From JBBQZU01 sp041749535 (GTDB lineage: Bacteria; Bacteroidota; Bacteroidia; Flavobacteriales_D; Cryomorphaceae): DNA of 64,000 bases. Below the pieces are notes generated by a model that was given only the letters and a program-made list of their open reading frames with translations, made no database searches and was not told the origin of the DNA. Where the stretch lies: contig JBGTBE010000057.1 of the NCBI GenBank assembly GCA_041749535.1, forward strand, positions 1-64,000. Reading direction: 5' to 3'. Below are positions 24,441-33,368 of the stretch, piece after piece. Position 1 is the stretch's first letter. Each line of letters starts with the position of its first letter. The position numbers were made by a program, and so were the translations under genes.

Positions 24441-25045
24441 ATGTAATTCTTCCACTCAGTATCATCCCCCCTGTGCCTTATTTCACAGCTGCACTCTCTG
24501 GTCATCCTGTTCAGATAGATCTTGGAGAGCACTACCAACATCAAACCATCAGAAATAGATATCATATTTTAGGTCCGAATGGTGTGGTAGCCCTTACAGT
24601 GAATGTGAAGAGTCAGCACGGGATCAAAACGCCATCTGCCCAGGTAGAGATTGATTACCAAAAGGCATGGCAACGCTCACATATTCGCACCTTGCAGGCA
24701 GCATATGGCAGTGCCCCATTCTATGCGCATTACATGGGACATATTATTGAAATTCTCAGTGGAAATGAAAAGTCATTGGGTGAATTATTCATGAATACAT
24801 GGCCCAAGTGGTTGAAACTACTCAGAATAACTCCGCATGCAGATTTTTCCGATTTCTATTTAGAAGATCCTGTATCAATAGACTTTAGGGATCGAATAAA
24901 AGCACCACATTGGTTTGATGGGCGTATTGAAGCCAAAGAATATATGCAGGTTTTTATGGACCGTTCCCCATTTGTTCCGCATCTTTCAATTCTAGATTTG
25001 CTCTTCAATGAAGGTCCTGCTGCTGCCAAGTATATGCAGCCTTAG
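24437..25045 (+). CDS. WbqC family protein
   Basis: A 202-residue WbqC-like protein, the family first noted in O-antigen clusters. The early PPVPYFTAALSG, then HYQHQTIRNRYHILGPNG, and QRSHIRTLQAAYGSAPFYAHY are characteristic. No catalytic role has been shown; the family may act in polysaccharide or amino-sugar metabolism. It ends the dapB-lepB-lepB cassette and overlaps the preceding gene by 4 bp. Confidence 0.88.
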   Translation: MNVILPLSIIPPVPYFTAALSGHPVQIDLGEHYQHQTIRNRYHILGPNGVVALTVNVKSQHGIKTPSAQVEIDYQKAWQRSHIRTLQAAYGSAPFYAHYMGHIIEILSGNEKSLGELFMNTWPKWLKLLRITPHADFSDFYLEDPVSIDFRDRIKAPHWFDGRIEAKEYMQVFMDRSPFVPHLSILDLLFNEGPAAAKYMQP

Positions 25046-25056
25046 ATGGATTGGCT

Positions 25057-25064
25057 TATATTTG
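25057..25064 (+). promoter_or_regulatory. candidate -7 box upstream of the carboxylase gene
   Basis: TATATTTG is an exact TAnnTTTG match just after wbqC. It would give a leader of about 130 nt before the ATG at 25196. No clear -33 TTTG is present. No other gene starts in between. Confidence 0.35.
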
Positions 25065-25195
25065 GGGCAAATTAGAATTAAACAGATTAAGTATGGTTTT
25101 ACAAGGCTTTTATCCATTAAGTCATAAGCATTTGGATGTAGTTTCCACTTTTTTTATGCACTTGTAGAGCTTAACAACATAACCTGAATTACTGA

Positions 25196-26839
25196 ATGGC
25201 CGCGCTGAAAGAACTTGAATTGAACAAAAATGATGATTCCATGCGCCTGCATGTATCAAAGCTTCGGAGAACCCTTGATAAAATAAGTGAAGGTGGCGGG
25301 CCTGGCAAAATAAAAAAAGAACACGATAAGGGAAAACTCACTGCTAGAGAGCGGATTGACTTGCTGCTCGATGAGCGTGCTTCAAGGATCGAAATCGGAG
25401 CATTTGCCGGATACGACATGTATGCCGAGCACGGTGGTTGCCCGTGCGGTGGTGTTGTGGTGGTGGTGGGTTACATATGCGGCAGACAATGTGTGGTAGT
25501 TGCCAACGATGCTACCGTGAAGGCGGGCGCATGGTTTCCAATAACCGGCAAAAAGAATCTGCGCGCACAGGAAATAGCCATGGAGAACAGACTCCCCATT
25601 GTCTATCTGGTGGATAGTGCAGGAGTGTTTCTGCCGATGCAAGATGAAATTTTTCCTGATAAAGAGCATTTCGGGCGGATATTCCGCAACAATGCCATCA
25701 TGTCATCAAGAGGCATTCCGCAGATTTCGGCTATAATGGGCAGTTGTGTGGCTGGTGGTGCTTACCTCCCCATCATGAGCGATGAAGCCATCATTGTAAA
25801 TGGCACTGGAACAATTTTCCTTGCGGGATCTTACCTTGTGAAAGCGGCTGTAGGAGAGGATATTGACAATGAATCACTCGGAGGTGCAACTACACACAGC
25901 GAAATAAGCGGGGTCACAGATTATAAAGTTGAAAATGATCAGGAAGCCATAAGTACCATCAGAAGTCTTATTGATAAAATTGGAACGAATGGCACGACTG
26001 CAGGATTCAGCAAGACAGAACCGCTTGCACCCAAAGGTGACGTGCAGGAAATATACAAGTATTTCCCTGCAGAGAAATCAAAACCTTATGATGTAAAAGC
26101 CTTGCTTAGCTGCATATTGGACAATGGAGAATTCACTGAATATAAGGCAGGTTTCGGGCAAACCATCGTTTGCGCTTATGGACGCATCGAAGGTTGGGCA
26201 GTAGGCATTGTTGCTAATCAGCGCAACATTGTAAAGAGCAAGAAAGGCGAAATGCAAATAGGAGGCGTTATCTACAGCGACTCTGCTGATAAAGCGGCCA
26301 GATTTATTATGAATTGCAACCAAAAGAATATACCGCTTGTTTTTATTCAGGATGTAACCGGATTCATGGTAGGTAGCCGCAGTGAGCAAGGAGGAATCAT
26401 CAAAGACGGAGCAAAACTCGTGAATGCAATGAGCAACTCTGTAGTGCCAAAATTTACCATCATTACTGGCAATAGTTATGGCGCTGGAAATTACGCCATG
26501 TGCGGTAAGGCATACGATCCCAGACTAATCTTTGCATGGCCTACCGCTGAAATTGCTGTGATGGGTGGGGCACAGGCAGCGAAGGTTTTGCTCCAGATAG
26601 AGGTGGCATCGCTAAAAGCCAAAGGAGAAATAATAACCCCTGAAAACGAGAAAGAACTCCTCAACAGAATTAAAAACCGCTACGATACCCAGACAAAACC
26701 AGAATACGCTGCTGCCCGGCTTTGGGTCGATGGCATTATTGACCCAGCCGAAACCCGTAAGCACATCGCCATGGGTATTGAAGCTGCGAATAACGCTCCT
26801 GCCGAAAAACCATACAATGTGGGCGTATTACAAACCTAA
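25196..26839 (+). CDS. acyl-CoA carboxylase, carboxyltransferase (beta) subunit
   Basis: A 547-residue biotin-dependent carboxyltransferase of the methylcrotonyl/propionyl-CoA carboxylase type. It shows KLTARERIDLLLD, two crotonase-like domains with SCVAGGAYLP and SYGAGNYAMCGKAYDPR, and the MGGAQAAKVL oxyanion loop. Length and the EHGGCPCGG segment fit methylcrotonyl- or geranyl-CoA carboxylase better than acetyl-CoA carboxylase. It moves CO2 from biotin to the acyl-CoA. No biotin-carrying alpha subunit gene lies in the window, so its partner is encoded elsewhere. Confidence 0.93.
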   Translation: MAALKELELNKNDDSMRLHVSKLRRTLDKISEGGGPGKIKKEHDKGKLTARERIDLLLDERASRIEIGAFAGYDMYAEHGGCPCGGVVVVVGYICGRQCVVVANDATVKAGAWFPITGKKNLRAQEIAMENRLPIVYLVDSAGVFLPMQDEIFPDKEHFGRIFRNNAIMSSRGIPQISAIMGSCVAGGAYLPIMSDEAIIVNGTGTIFLAGSYLVKAAVGEDIDNESLGGATTHSEISGVTDYKVENDQEAISTIRSLIDKIGTNGTTAGFSKTEPLAPKGDVQEIYKYFPAEKSKPYDVKALLSCILDNGEFTEYKAGFGQTIVCAYGRIEGWAVGIVANQRNIVKSKKGEMQIGGVIYSDSADKAARFIMNCNQKNIPLVFIQDVTGFMVGSRSEQGGIIKDGAKLVNAMSNSVVPKFTIITGNSYGAGNYAMCGKAYDPRLIFAWPTAEIAVMGGAQAAKVLLQIEVASLKAKGEIITPENEKELLNRIKNRYDTQTKPEYAAARLWVDGIIDPAETRKHIAMGIEAANNAPAEKPYNVGVLQT

Positions 26840-26842
26840 ACC

Positions 26843-27592
26843 ATGACAAAGTACATATCCATTGCTCTTCTACTTTCTGTCTCTTTTTTGTCTTCTCAAT
26901 GTTCTGCAAATGATGATGTTGAGACACTCACTCCTCTTGTCGCAGATACAACAACCCACCCTGTTGATACTCCATCAATTCCCAGTAAGAACTTAAACTA
27001 TCTTGCATTGGGCGACTCCTACACCATAGGAACAGGGGTTGGACCCTCAGAGAGATTCCCAATTCAGCTCAAGCAAAGGCTCATTGCAGATGGCTTTATG
27101 ATGACAGATCCACTAATTATTGCTACCAATGGATGGACGACTGCAAGCTTGATTGCAGCAACGGATAATTTCAAGGCGGACTCTGCATTCAATTTGGTTT
27201 CATTGCTGATCGGGGTGAACAACCAATACCAGGGAAGGCCTATTGGAGAATATGAAACCCATTTTATGTTACTGCTGAACAGGGCTATAAGCTATGCAGG
27301 TGGTGATACCAGCCGTGTGTTTGTTGTTTCAATTCCAGATTACAGCGTAACTCCATTTGGTCAAAGCCTGAACCCCGCGAAAATTGCAGCTGAAATTGAC
27401 ATATTTAATGAAGTGAACAGGAACATCACTGAAAGCCTTGGGGTGAGCTACCATTATATAACGGATATATCAAGGCTTGCTGCCGATAGTTCAGAGCTTG
27501 TGGCAAACGACAATTTGCATCCTTCAGGCGTTCAGTACGCCCTTTGGATTGATTCTTTTTACGAAAGTGTTAAATTAAGTCTGTATGAGTAA
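26843..27592 (+). CDS. SGNH/GDSL hydrolase lipoprotein
   Basis: A 249-residue exported lipoprotein; the signal peptide ends at SSQC. The SGNH blocks are visible: block I LALGDSYT with the catalytic Ser at about residue 58, block II ATNGW, block III LIGVNNQ and block V DNLHPSG with the catalytic Asp and His. Substrates could be acyl or acetyl esters on lipids or polysaccharides. It follows the carboxylase by 3 bp and overlaps the next gene by 8 bp, indicating cotranscription. Confidence 0.9.
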   Translation: MTKYISIALLLSVSFLSSQCSANDDVETLTPLVADTTTHPVDTPSIPSKNLNYLALGDSYTIGTGVGPSERFPIQLKQRLIADGFMMTDPLIIATNGWTTASLIAATDNFKADSAFNLVSLLIGVNNQYQGRPIGEYETHFMLLLNRAISYAGGDTSRVFVVSIPDYSVTPFGQSLNPAKIAAEIDIFNEVNRNITESLGVSYHYITDISRLAADSSELVANDNLHPSGVQYALWIDSFYESVKLSLYE

Positions 27593-28511
27593 AATACTCC
27601 TAACCACTCTCCTATCTGTTTTCCTGACTATGTCTTATGCCCAGGTGTATAACTGGGCTGATGGGGAAGAACCTATCAGACTCGACTCAGTTAAAGGTCT
27701 TGTAGTAGGTCTCAACCTTGGCTTTTACCAGGCAAATAGCAAAACGGCCAGCATATATGGAGGCTATGGTTTTGACCGGGATGGAGTAAAACTCCCTTTT
27801 GCAACAAGCTGGCTAAACCAGGCCATACAAGGCAATCCACAAGCCATAGCAAGAACTTCAGATGCTGTGGGTTTGGCGCCTGGTGAGTGGCAATTCACCG
27901 AAAGTGACATGCCCGGTGCCATGCGATTCTCTCCTTCATTTATGTGGGGTGGGCACCTAAGGTACCATTTCACACCCGATTTCGCTTTGTTTGCCGAAGT
28001 GAATGGTACAAATCCTGTGACAGTTGGTGAATTCACTATCACCACATTTTCAGGCTCCAATCTTCCTGGAGAAGCTCAACAGTTCAGACAGTTTCAGATA
28101 CGAGGAGAAGAGCAACGACTCATTTTTACCTTTGGAACCCACCAGGTTTTGGGAAGAAAAGCCAGAGAAAAACGCGGCACGAGCACTGTGTTTCTGCCAT
28201 TTATTGATTTTGGACTGAACAGCACCTTCACTAAATTCGAAGAGAACCTTATTAATCTTGGCGACTTCGTAGGACCTGTGGATCTGACGGTTTTTTACCA
28301 ACAGCAAGGCATCCCTACCGACGAGGCCCGCGTGCTAACTGGAGTTGGTCTAGGTGCATTTGGCGGTCTTGGCGGACAAATTCATCTCGGGCAGGTCATC
28401 ATGTTGGATTTGGCCTATATAGCCAGTTACGAGCAAGTGAAACTTGGCGAAATCAATGAGCGCGCATTTCAACATATTTTTGTGTTGAGGGCTATCTGGA
28501 CACGTTTCTGA
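27585..28511 (+). CDS. predicted outer membrane beta-barrel protein
   Basis: A 308-residue protein with a signal peptide (MSKILLTTLLSVFLTMSYAQ). It contains many alternating hydrophobic strands, such as VVGLNLGFYQ, FALFAEVNGT, RLIFTFGTHQ and a final HIFVLRAIWTRF ending in Phe, the usual C-terminal signal of outer membrane barrels. I recognise no family. It overlaps the SGNH hydrolase gene by 8 bp, so the two may act together at the cell surface. Confidence 0.7.
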   Translation: MSKILLTTLLSVFLTMSYAQVYNWADGEEPIRLDSVKGLVVGLNLGFYQANSKTASIYGGYGFDRDGVKLPFATSWLNQAIQGNPQAIARTSDAVGLAPGEWQFTESDMPGAMRFSPSFMWGGHLRYHFTPDFALFAEVNGTNPVTVGEFTITTFSGSNLPGEAQQFRQFQIRGEEQRLIFTFGTHQVLGRKAREKRGTSTVFLPFIDFGLNSTFTKFEENLINLGDFVGPVDLTVFYQQQGIPTDEARVLTGVGLGAFGGLGGQIHLGQVIMLDLAYIASYEQVKLGEINERAFQHIFVLRAIWTRF

Positions 28512-28519
28512 TTCTTACC

Positions 28520-29059
28520 ATGCATCCAGAAGCACTGCCAATTATTGAAACAGAGAGACTCTCTCTTCGTCCATTTACCGATGATGATGCGCACTTTATT
28601 CTGCACTTACTAAACAGTGAAAATTGGCTGAAGTATATTGGCAACAGGCAGGTGATTGTACCGCAACAGGCTATAAATTACCTGCATAACGGACCTATTA
28701 GGAGTTATGCTGAACACGGATTCGGGCCCTACATGGTGACCTTAAAAGCCGACAATGAAGGAATAGGTCTTTGTGGACTCATCAAGCGTCCGCCACTTTC
28801 CCATCCCGATTTGGGCTTTGCATTTCTACCTGAATATGAGGGCAAGGGGTATGCGTTCGAAGCAGCCCAGTCCATATTAAACTTCGGAATGAACGATTTG
28901 AAAATCCAGACCATCCTTGCTATTACAACCATGTATAACATAAGGTCTCAGAATCTAATCGAAAGGCTGGGATTGCAGTTTCAGAATACCTTGTGGATGG
29001 AAGGCGACAACGAAGAGCTGATGCTGTATAGTACCGATAGCGAGGCCAGGTCGCAATGA
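28520..29059 (+). CDS. GNAT family N-acetyltransferase (RimJ/RimL type)
   Basis: A 179-residue acetyltransferase of the RimJ/RimL/ribosomal group: the start IIETERLSLRPFTDDDAHFI is typical, followed by the acetyl-CoA-binding GFAFLPEYEGKGYAFEA and the C-terminal NIRSQNLIERLGLQ. It would move an acetyl group from acetyl-CoA to an amine; the target is unknown. It follows the barrel protein by 8 bp. Confidence 0.9.
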   Translation: MHPEALPIIETERLSLRPFTDDDAHFILHLLNSENWLKYIGNRQVIVPQQAINYLHNGPIRSYAEHGFGPYMVTLKADNEGIGLCGLIKRPPLSHPDLGFAFLPEYEGKGYAFEAAQSILNFGMNDLKIQTILAITTMYNIRSQNLIERLGLQFQNTLWMEGDNEELMLYSTDSEARSQ

Positions 29060-29119
29060 CTGAAAAATATTCTGCATATTCAAAATCGCACTATCCACGC
29101 CAGAGGATTTCCATTTTCA

Positions 29120-29127
29120 TACCTTTG
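29120..29127 (+). promoter_or_regulatory. candidate -7 box next to the mtaB start
   Basis: TACCTTTG is an exact TAnnTTTG match and ends 4 nt before the ATG at 29132. No obvious -33 TTTG. It would give a leaderless or nearly leaderless mtaB mRNA. Confidence 0.5.
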
Positions 29128-29131
29128 CAGC

Positions 29132-30454
29132 ATGCTTCAATTTAAGAAGGTAGCCTTCTACACCCTGGGCTGTAAGCTAAATTTTTCTGAAACCAGCACC
29201 ATAGCCCGTCAACTCACTGATGCCGGATATGCAAAGGTGCAATTTGAAGACAACCCTGATGTTTTTGTACTCAATACCTGTTCTGTTACAGATCAGGCCG
29301 ACAATAAGTGTCGTGCAATAGTGCGCAAGGCCTTAAGGGTAAACCCTGAAGCTGTTATTGTTGTGATTGGGTGCTATGCCCAGCTGAAACCACAGGAAAT
29401 AGCTAGTATTCCAGGTGTAAACCTTGTGCTTGGTGCTGACGAAAAGTTCAATGTGGTTTCCTTTCTTGAAGATGAGCTTATCTACACCAAGAATCGGGCA
29501 GAAGCCAAAGAAATTAAGCACACCCGCGATTTTGTACCTGGATTTTCTTCAGGTGACCGAACCCGCACTTTCCTAAAAGTTCAGGATGGATGCAATTATT
29601 TCTGCGCCTTTTGTACCATCCCACTGGCCAGAGGCCGATCGAGAAGTGCCTCGGTAGCCGAAACAGTAGCCCAGGCCAAAAAAGCAGCAAATGAAGGTGC
29701 CAAAGAAATAGTGCTCACGGGTGTGAATATTGGCGATTTCGGGCATGGTACTGAAGAAAAGTTCATAGACCTATTGCATGAACTTGAAGATGTTAATGAA
29801 GTTGAACGTTACAGAATATCAAGTATCGAACCCAACCTCCTCACCAACGAAATTATAGCCTTCGTTGCGGAAAGTAAAAAATTTGCTCCCCACTTTCACA
29901 TCCCACTTCAATCGGGAAGCGATGAGATACTGAGCGCGATGCGCAGGCGTTACAGGTCGGAATTATACAGAGAACGGGTGCTTCAAATTAAAGATTTAAT
30001 GCCCGATGCCAATATCGGAGTTGATGTAATTACCGGGTTCCCAGGAGAATCAGATGAAGATTTTTTAGCAACATACAATCTTCTCAATGAATTGCCAGTA
30101 GGTTATCTCCATGTATTTACATACTCTGAACGGCCCAATACCACAGCCCTAAGAATTGCCGATGTGGTGCCATTGAAGGTGCGACAGGAAAGAAACAAAC
30201 AGCTTCGCATTCTTTCGCACAAAAAATCCAAAGCTTTCTACGCATCTCAAGTTGGCAAAATAGCTTCGGTCCTGTTCGAAGCAGAAGCCGAAGCCGAAGG
30301 GAATTGGATGTATGGCTTTACAGAGAATTATGTGAAAGTGAAAGCATCTTATAATACTGCTTTGGTTAATATCCTGGTTCCCGTCGTGATTGGTACAACT
30401 GATCGCGATGGTGTTGCTTTCATTGAATTTGAACAGAAAGAAGCGTATGCATGA
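29132..30454 (+). CDS. mtaB: tRNA t6A37 methylthiotransferase MtaB
   Basis: A 440-residue radical-SAM methylthiotransferase that converts t6A to ms2t6A at tRNA position 37. The N-terminal UPF0004 domain has three cysteines (LGCKLN, NTCSV, GCYAQ) for one iron-sulfur cluster. The radical SAM motif is GCNYFCAFC, followed by LTGVNIGDFG and a C-terminal TRAM-like region. The YTLGCKLNFSE start is diagnostic for MtaB over MiaB. Together with miaA at 54 kb this gives two tRNA anticodon-loop modification genes in the window. It overlaps the next gene by 8 bp. Confidence 0.95.
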   Translation: MLQFKKVAFYTLGCKLNFSETSTIARQLTDAGYAKVQFEDNPDVFVLNTCSVTDQADNKCRAIVRKALRVNPEAVIVVIGCYAQLKPQEIASIPGVNLVLGADEKFNVVSFLEDELIYTKNRAEAKEIKHTRDFVPGFSSGDRTRTFLKVQDGCNYFCAFCTIPLARGRSRSASVAETVAQAKKAANEGAKEIVLTGVNIGDFGHGTEEKFIDLLHELEDVNEVERYRISSIEPNLLTNEIIAFVAESKKFAPHFHIPLQSGSDEILSAMRRRYRSELYRERVLQIKDLMPDANIGVDVITGFPGESDEDFLATYNLLNELPVGYLHVFTYSERPNTTALRIADVVPLKVRQERNKQLRILSHKKSKAFYASQVGKIASVLFEAEAEAEGNWMYGFTENYVKVKASYNTALVNILVPVVIGTTDRDGVAFIEFEQKEAYA

Positions 30455-31268
30455 CCATCTATTAGCGTCTTTGATCGACATCTCCCAAAAGGTTGGGAAA
30501 TTTCTTGTGAAGGAACAGTCCCTCATAAAGCAAAGTGAGATCATGTTCAAAGGCCGCAGCAACGATATGGTTTCTCGAGCCGATAAGGAAGCTGAAATTC
30601 AATTCGTAGAATTTCTTGAAAAACTTCTGCCAGCTTCTGGATTTATTGCAGAAGAAGGTACAAGCAATAAACGTGGTGATGAATTCAATTGGATCATCGA
30701 TCCACTTGACGGCACCACCAACTATTTGTATGGCATTCCATGTTTCTGCACAAGCGTAGCGCTTCTGCAAGATGACCAATTGGTGCTTGGCGTAATCTAT
30801 GATCCTGTGCATGATGAGTGCTTCAGTGCGGCACTTGGTCGGGGAGCCCAACTAAACAGCCGTAGAATATCAGTTTCATCCCAAAGTGAGTTCTCCAATT
30901 CGCTTGTGGCTACCGGTTTTCCTTATGACATCAAAGGCAGGCAAGCCGATTATATGCAACTTTTAGCTAAGGTGAATTCTAAAACCCGTGGAATAAGAAG
31001 GCTAGGTTCAGCAGCCCTCGACATGGCCTATGTAGCATGTGGAAGGTTTGATGCCTTTTATGAATATGGGCTAAAGCCATGGGATTGCGCTGCGGGTGCA
31101 CTGATAATCAAGGAAGCCGGGGGAAGAGTGAGCGACTTTCTTGACGGTGAAAACTATGTATTCGGCCAAACACTTCTCTGCGACAATGGGCATATTCACA
31201 GTGATATGCTTCAACTTACACAGCGTTTCGGCGATGGCACCAATGCAACAAACTCAGGAATGATATGA
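30447..31268 (+). CDS. suhB: inositol monophosphatase family protein
   Basis: A 273-residue Mg-dependent phosphatase. It carries the metal site IAEEGTS, IIDPLDGTTNYLYGIP and WDCAAGALIIKEAGG, the three blocks of the IMPase family. Substrates may be inositol phosphate or, as in SuhB-like proteins, other sugar phosphates. The ATG at 30447 is chosen because it gives the standard family start (MHDHLLASLIDISQKVG); it overlaps mtaB by 8 bp. The gene ends 63 bp before pckG. Confidence 0.92.
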   Translation: MHDHLLASLIDISQKVGKFLVKEQSLIKQSEIMFKGRSNDMVSRADKEAEIQFVEFLEKLLPASGFIAEEGTSNKRGDEFNWIIDPLDGTTNYLYGIPCFCTSVALLQDDQLVLGVIYDPVHDECFSAALGRGAQLNSRRISVSSQSEFSNSLVATGFPYDIKGRQADYMQLLAKVNSKTRGIRRLGSAALDMAYVACGRFDAFYEYGLKPWDCAAGALIIKEAGGRVSDFLDGENYVFGQTLLCDNGHIHSDMLQLTQRFGDGTNATNSGMI

Positions 31269-31277
31269 TATTTGTCA

Positions 31278-31308
31278 TTTGTCAAGCCGCTTTCAGCAGC
31301 TATATTTG
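31278..31308 (+). promoter_or_regulatory. pckG promoter, perfect Bacteroidota consensus
   Basis: TTTG at 31278-31281, exactly 19 nt, then TATATTTG at 31301-31308: both elements and the spacing match the Bacteroidota housekeeping sigma consensus. Transcription should start near 31312-31315, giving a leader of about 20 nt before the ATG at 31332. This rules against a longer protein starting upstream. Confidence 0.85.
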
Positions 31309-31331
31309 AACCACAATTAAACAATACCACC

Positions 31332-33164
31332 ATGATTGCAGAATCTAAAACAGCATTACACCCTTGGATAGAGAATATGACAGCTCACCTGGAACCAGAC
31401 ATGGTCCATTGGTGCGACGGTTCTAAGGAGGAGTACGACCGACTTTGTCAACTGCTCGTAGATAAGGGGACTTTTATAAAACTAAATCCTGAAAAGAGGC
31501 CTGAAAGTTACGCTTGCTTTAGTGACCCAAGCGACGTGGCTCGTGTAGAAGACCGCACCTTTATCTGCAGCCGGAGGAAGCAAGATGCCGGCCCTACCAA
31601 TAACTGGATGGATCCATCAGAGATGAAAGGTATTCTCGAAGGGTTAACCAAAGGATGTATGAAAGGGCGCACGCTATACGTAATTCCCTTTTGTATGGGT
31701 CCTGTTGGTTCTCCACTTTCAAGATATGGGGTACAAATTACCGATAGTGAATATGTGGTGGTGAATATGCGCATCATGACGCGCATGGGCGATCAGGTGA
31801 TGCCCCATATTGATGAGAATGCAGTAAAATGCTTACACACGCTAGGTGCCCCATTAAAAGAAGGGCAAGATGATGTGCTGTGGCCATGTAATCCATCAGT
31901 GAAATACATCAGCCATTTTCCAGAAGATAGGCTTATTATATCCTACGGCAGTGGGTATGGTGGAAATGCCCTTCTCGGCAAAAAATGTTTTGCGCTTCGC
32001 ATTGCCAGTTCTATTGGACTTGAAGAAGGCTGGCTGGCCGAACATATGCTCATACTTGGTGTAGAAAGCCCTGAGGGAGAGAAGAGCTATGTAGCAGCTG
32101 CTTTTCCAAGTGCATGTGGGAAAACCAATTTTGCAATGATGATACCTCCTGCAGGTATGGATGGTTGGAAAGTTACCACTGTAGGTGATGACATTGCCTG
32201 GATCCACAAGGGTGAAGATGGGAAGTTACATGCCATTAACCCGGAAGCTGGCTATTTTGGAGTAGCTCCAGGTACCAATAAGAAAACCAATCCTAACGCG
32301 ATTGAAAGTCTTAGGTCCAATACCATTTTTACCAACGTCGCTATAACAGCTGATGGAGATGTATGGTGGGAAGGCCTTACCAAAGAAGTGCCAGACGGAT
32401 TGACTGACTGGCGAGGACAACCATATGATAAAACAAGCGGTAAGCCTGCAGCGCATCCCAATTCCCGATTCACTGCTCCTGCGTATCAGAATCCAGCTTT
32501 GGACTCAGATTGGCAAAATCCTGAAGGCGTACCCCTTATTGCATTCATTTTCGGAGGAAGGCGTAGTACTGCTGTGCCATTGGTTTATCAAGCGTTTAAT
32601 TGGAATTTTGGTGTGTATATGGCTGCAACAATGGGCAGCGAAACCACTGCAGCAGCCTTTGGCGAAGTAGGCAAGGTGCGCCGTGACCCCTTTGCCATGT
32701 TGCCCTTTATGGGTTACCATATGGGAGATTATTTCAACCACTGGCTTCAGTTTGGTAGAGACCTCCCTAACCCGCCACGTATTTTTGGCGTGAATTGGTT
32801 TCGGAAGAATGCCAAAGGTGAATTTGCCTGGCCGGGATTTGGTGACAATATGCGTGTGCTGAAATGGATAATAGGACGTTGCAAAGGGCGCGCAGCTGCT
32901 GTAGAATGCCCTATTGGTTGGCAGCCACGCTACAGAGACATGGATTGGTCTGGACTAGATAATTTCACCCGTGAAGACTTTAAGGAAGTAATGACCATAG
33001 AGCGTGAGCCCTGGAAATTGGAAATGCAGGGCCATGCGGAGCTCTTCGACACTTCGTATGACAGGATTCCAAAAGAGTTTACCTTCATGCGTGAGTTGCT
33101 TCTTTCCGCGCTTTGGAGATCTCCTGAAAAGTGGGGTCTCGCTCCTGAAAGAGATGAGGACTAA
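31332..33164 (+). CDS. pckG: phosphoenolpyruvate carboxykinase (GTP)
   Basis: A 610-residue enzyme that turns oxaloacetate and GTP into phosphoenolpyruvate, CO2 and GDP, the entry step of gluconeogenesis. The P-loop is FPSACGKTNFAMM (about residues 258-270), preceded by SYGSGYGGNALLGKKC with the Mn-binding and substrate residues. Length and motifs are of the GTP form, not the shorter ATP form. A frame open upstream of the ATG passes through the promoter, so 31332 is the start. A terminator follows 18 bp after the stop, making it a single-gene unit. Confidence 0.97.
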   Translation: MIAESKTALHPWIENMTAHLEPDMVHWCDGSKEEYDRLCQLLVDKGTFIKLNPEKRPESYACFSDPSDVARVEDRTFICSRRKQDAGPTNNWMDPSEMKGILEGLTKGCMKGRTLYVIPFCMGPVGSPLSRYGVQITDSEYVVVNMRIMTRMGDQVMPHIDENAVKCLHTLGAPLKEGQDDVLWPCNPSVKYISHFPEDRLIISYGSGYGGNALLGKKCFALRIASSIGLEEGWLAEHMLILGVESPEGEKSYVAAAFPSACGKTNFAMMIPPAGMDGWKVTTVGDDIAWIHKGEDGKLHAINPEAGYFGVAPGTNKKTNPNAIESLRSNTIFTNVAITADGDVWWEGLTKEVPDGLTDWRGQPYDKTSGKPAAHPNSRFTAPAYQNPALDSDWQNPEGVPLIAFIFGGRRSTAVPLVYQAFNWNFGVYMAATMGSETTAAAFGEVGKVRRDPFAMLPFMGYHMGDYFNHWLQFGRDLPNPPRIFGVNWFRKNAKGEFAWPGFGDNMRVLKWIIGRCKGRAAAVECPIGWQPRYRDMDWSGLDNFTREDFKEVMTIEREPWKLEMQGHAELFDTSYDRIPKEFTFMRELLLSALWRSPEKWGLAPERDED

Positions 33165-33182
33165 TTGAAAATTTATAAATTC

Positions 33183-33220
33183 AAAAAAGGCTGCAGTTAT
33201 TATTGACTGCAGCCTTTTTT
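33183..33220 (+). terminator. intrinsic terminator after pckG
   Basis: The stem AAAAAAGGCTGCAGT (33183-33197) pairs with 33206-33220 around an 8-nt loop and ends in six T residues. It ends pckG transcription; the A-run on the left means it could also act on the minus strand. Confidence 0.92.
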
Positions 33221-33368
33221 ATTTGATTTAATCCATAAAGCATATAATGACTCTGTACCAATACAACCCCAACCATTGATTGGACCTTGTGGTTGAGCAC
33301 ACAATTGATTTATCCTTTTCAAATTCATTGACATACGCATACCTACTTCACATCATTGATCAAAATAT

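Noticed and set aside
31272..31331. Longer pckG starting at TTG 31272
   Set aside because: The perfect promoter at 31278-31308 lies inside it, so the mRNA would start after that codon.
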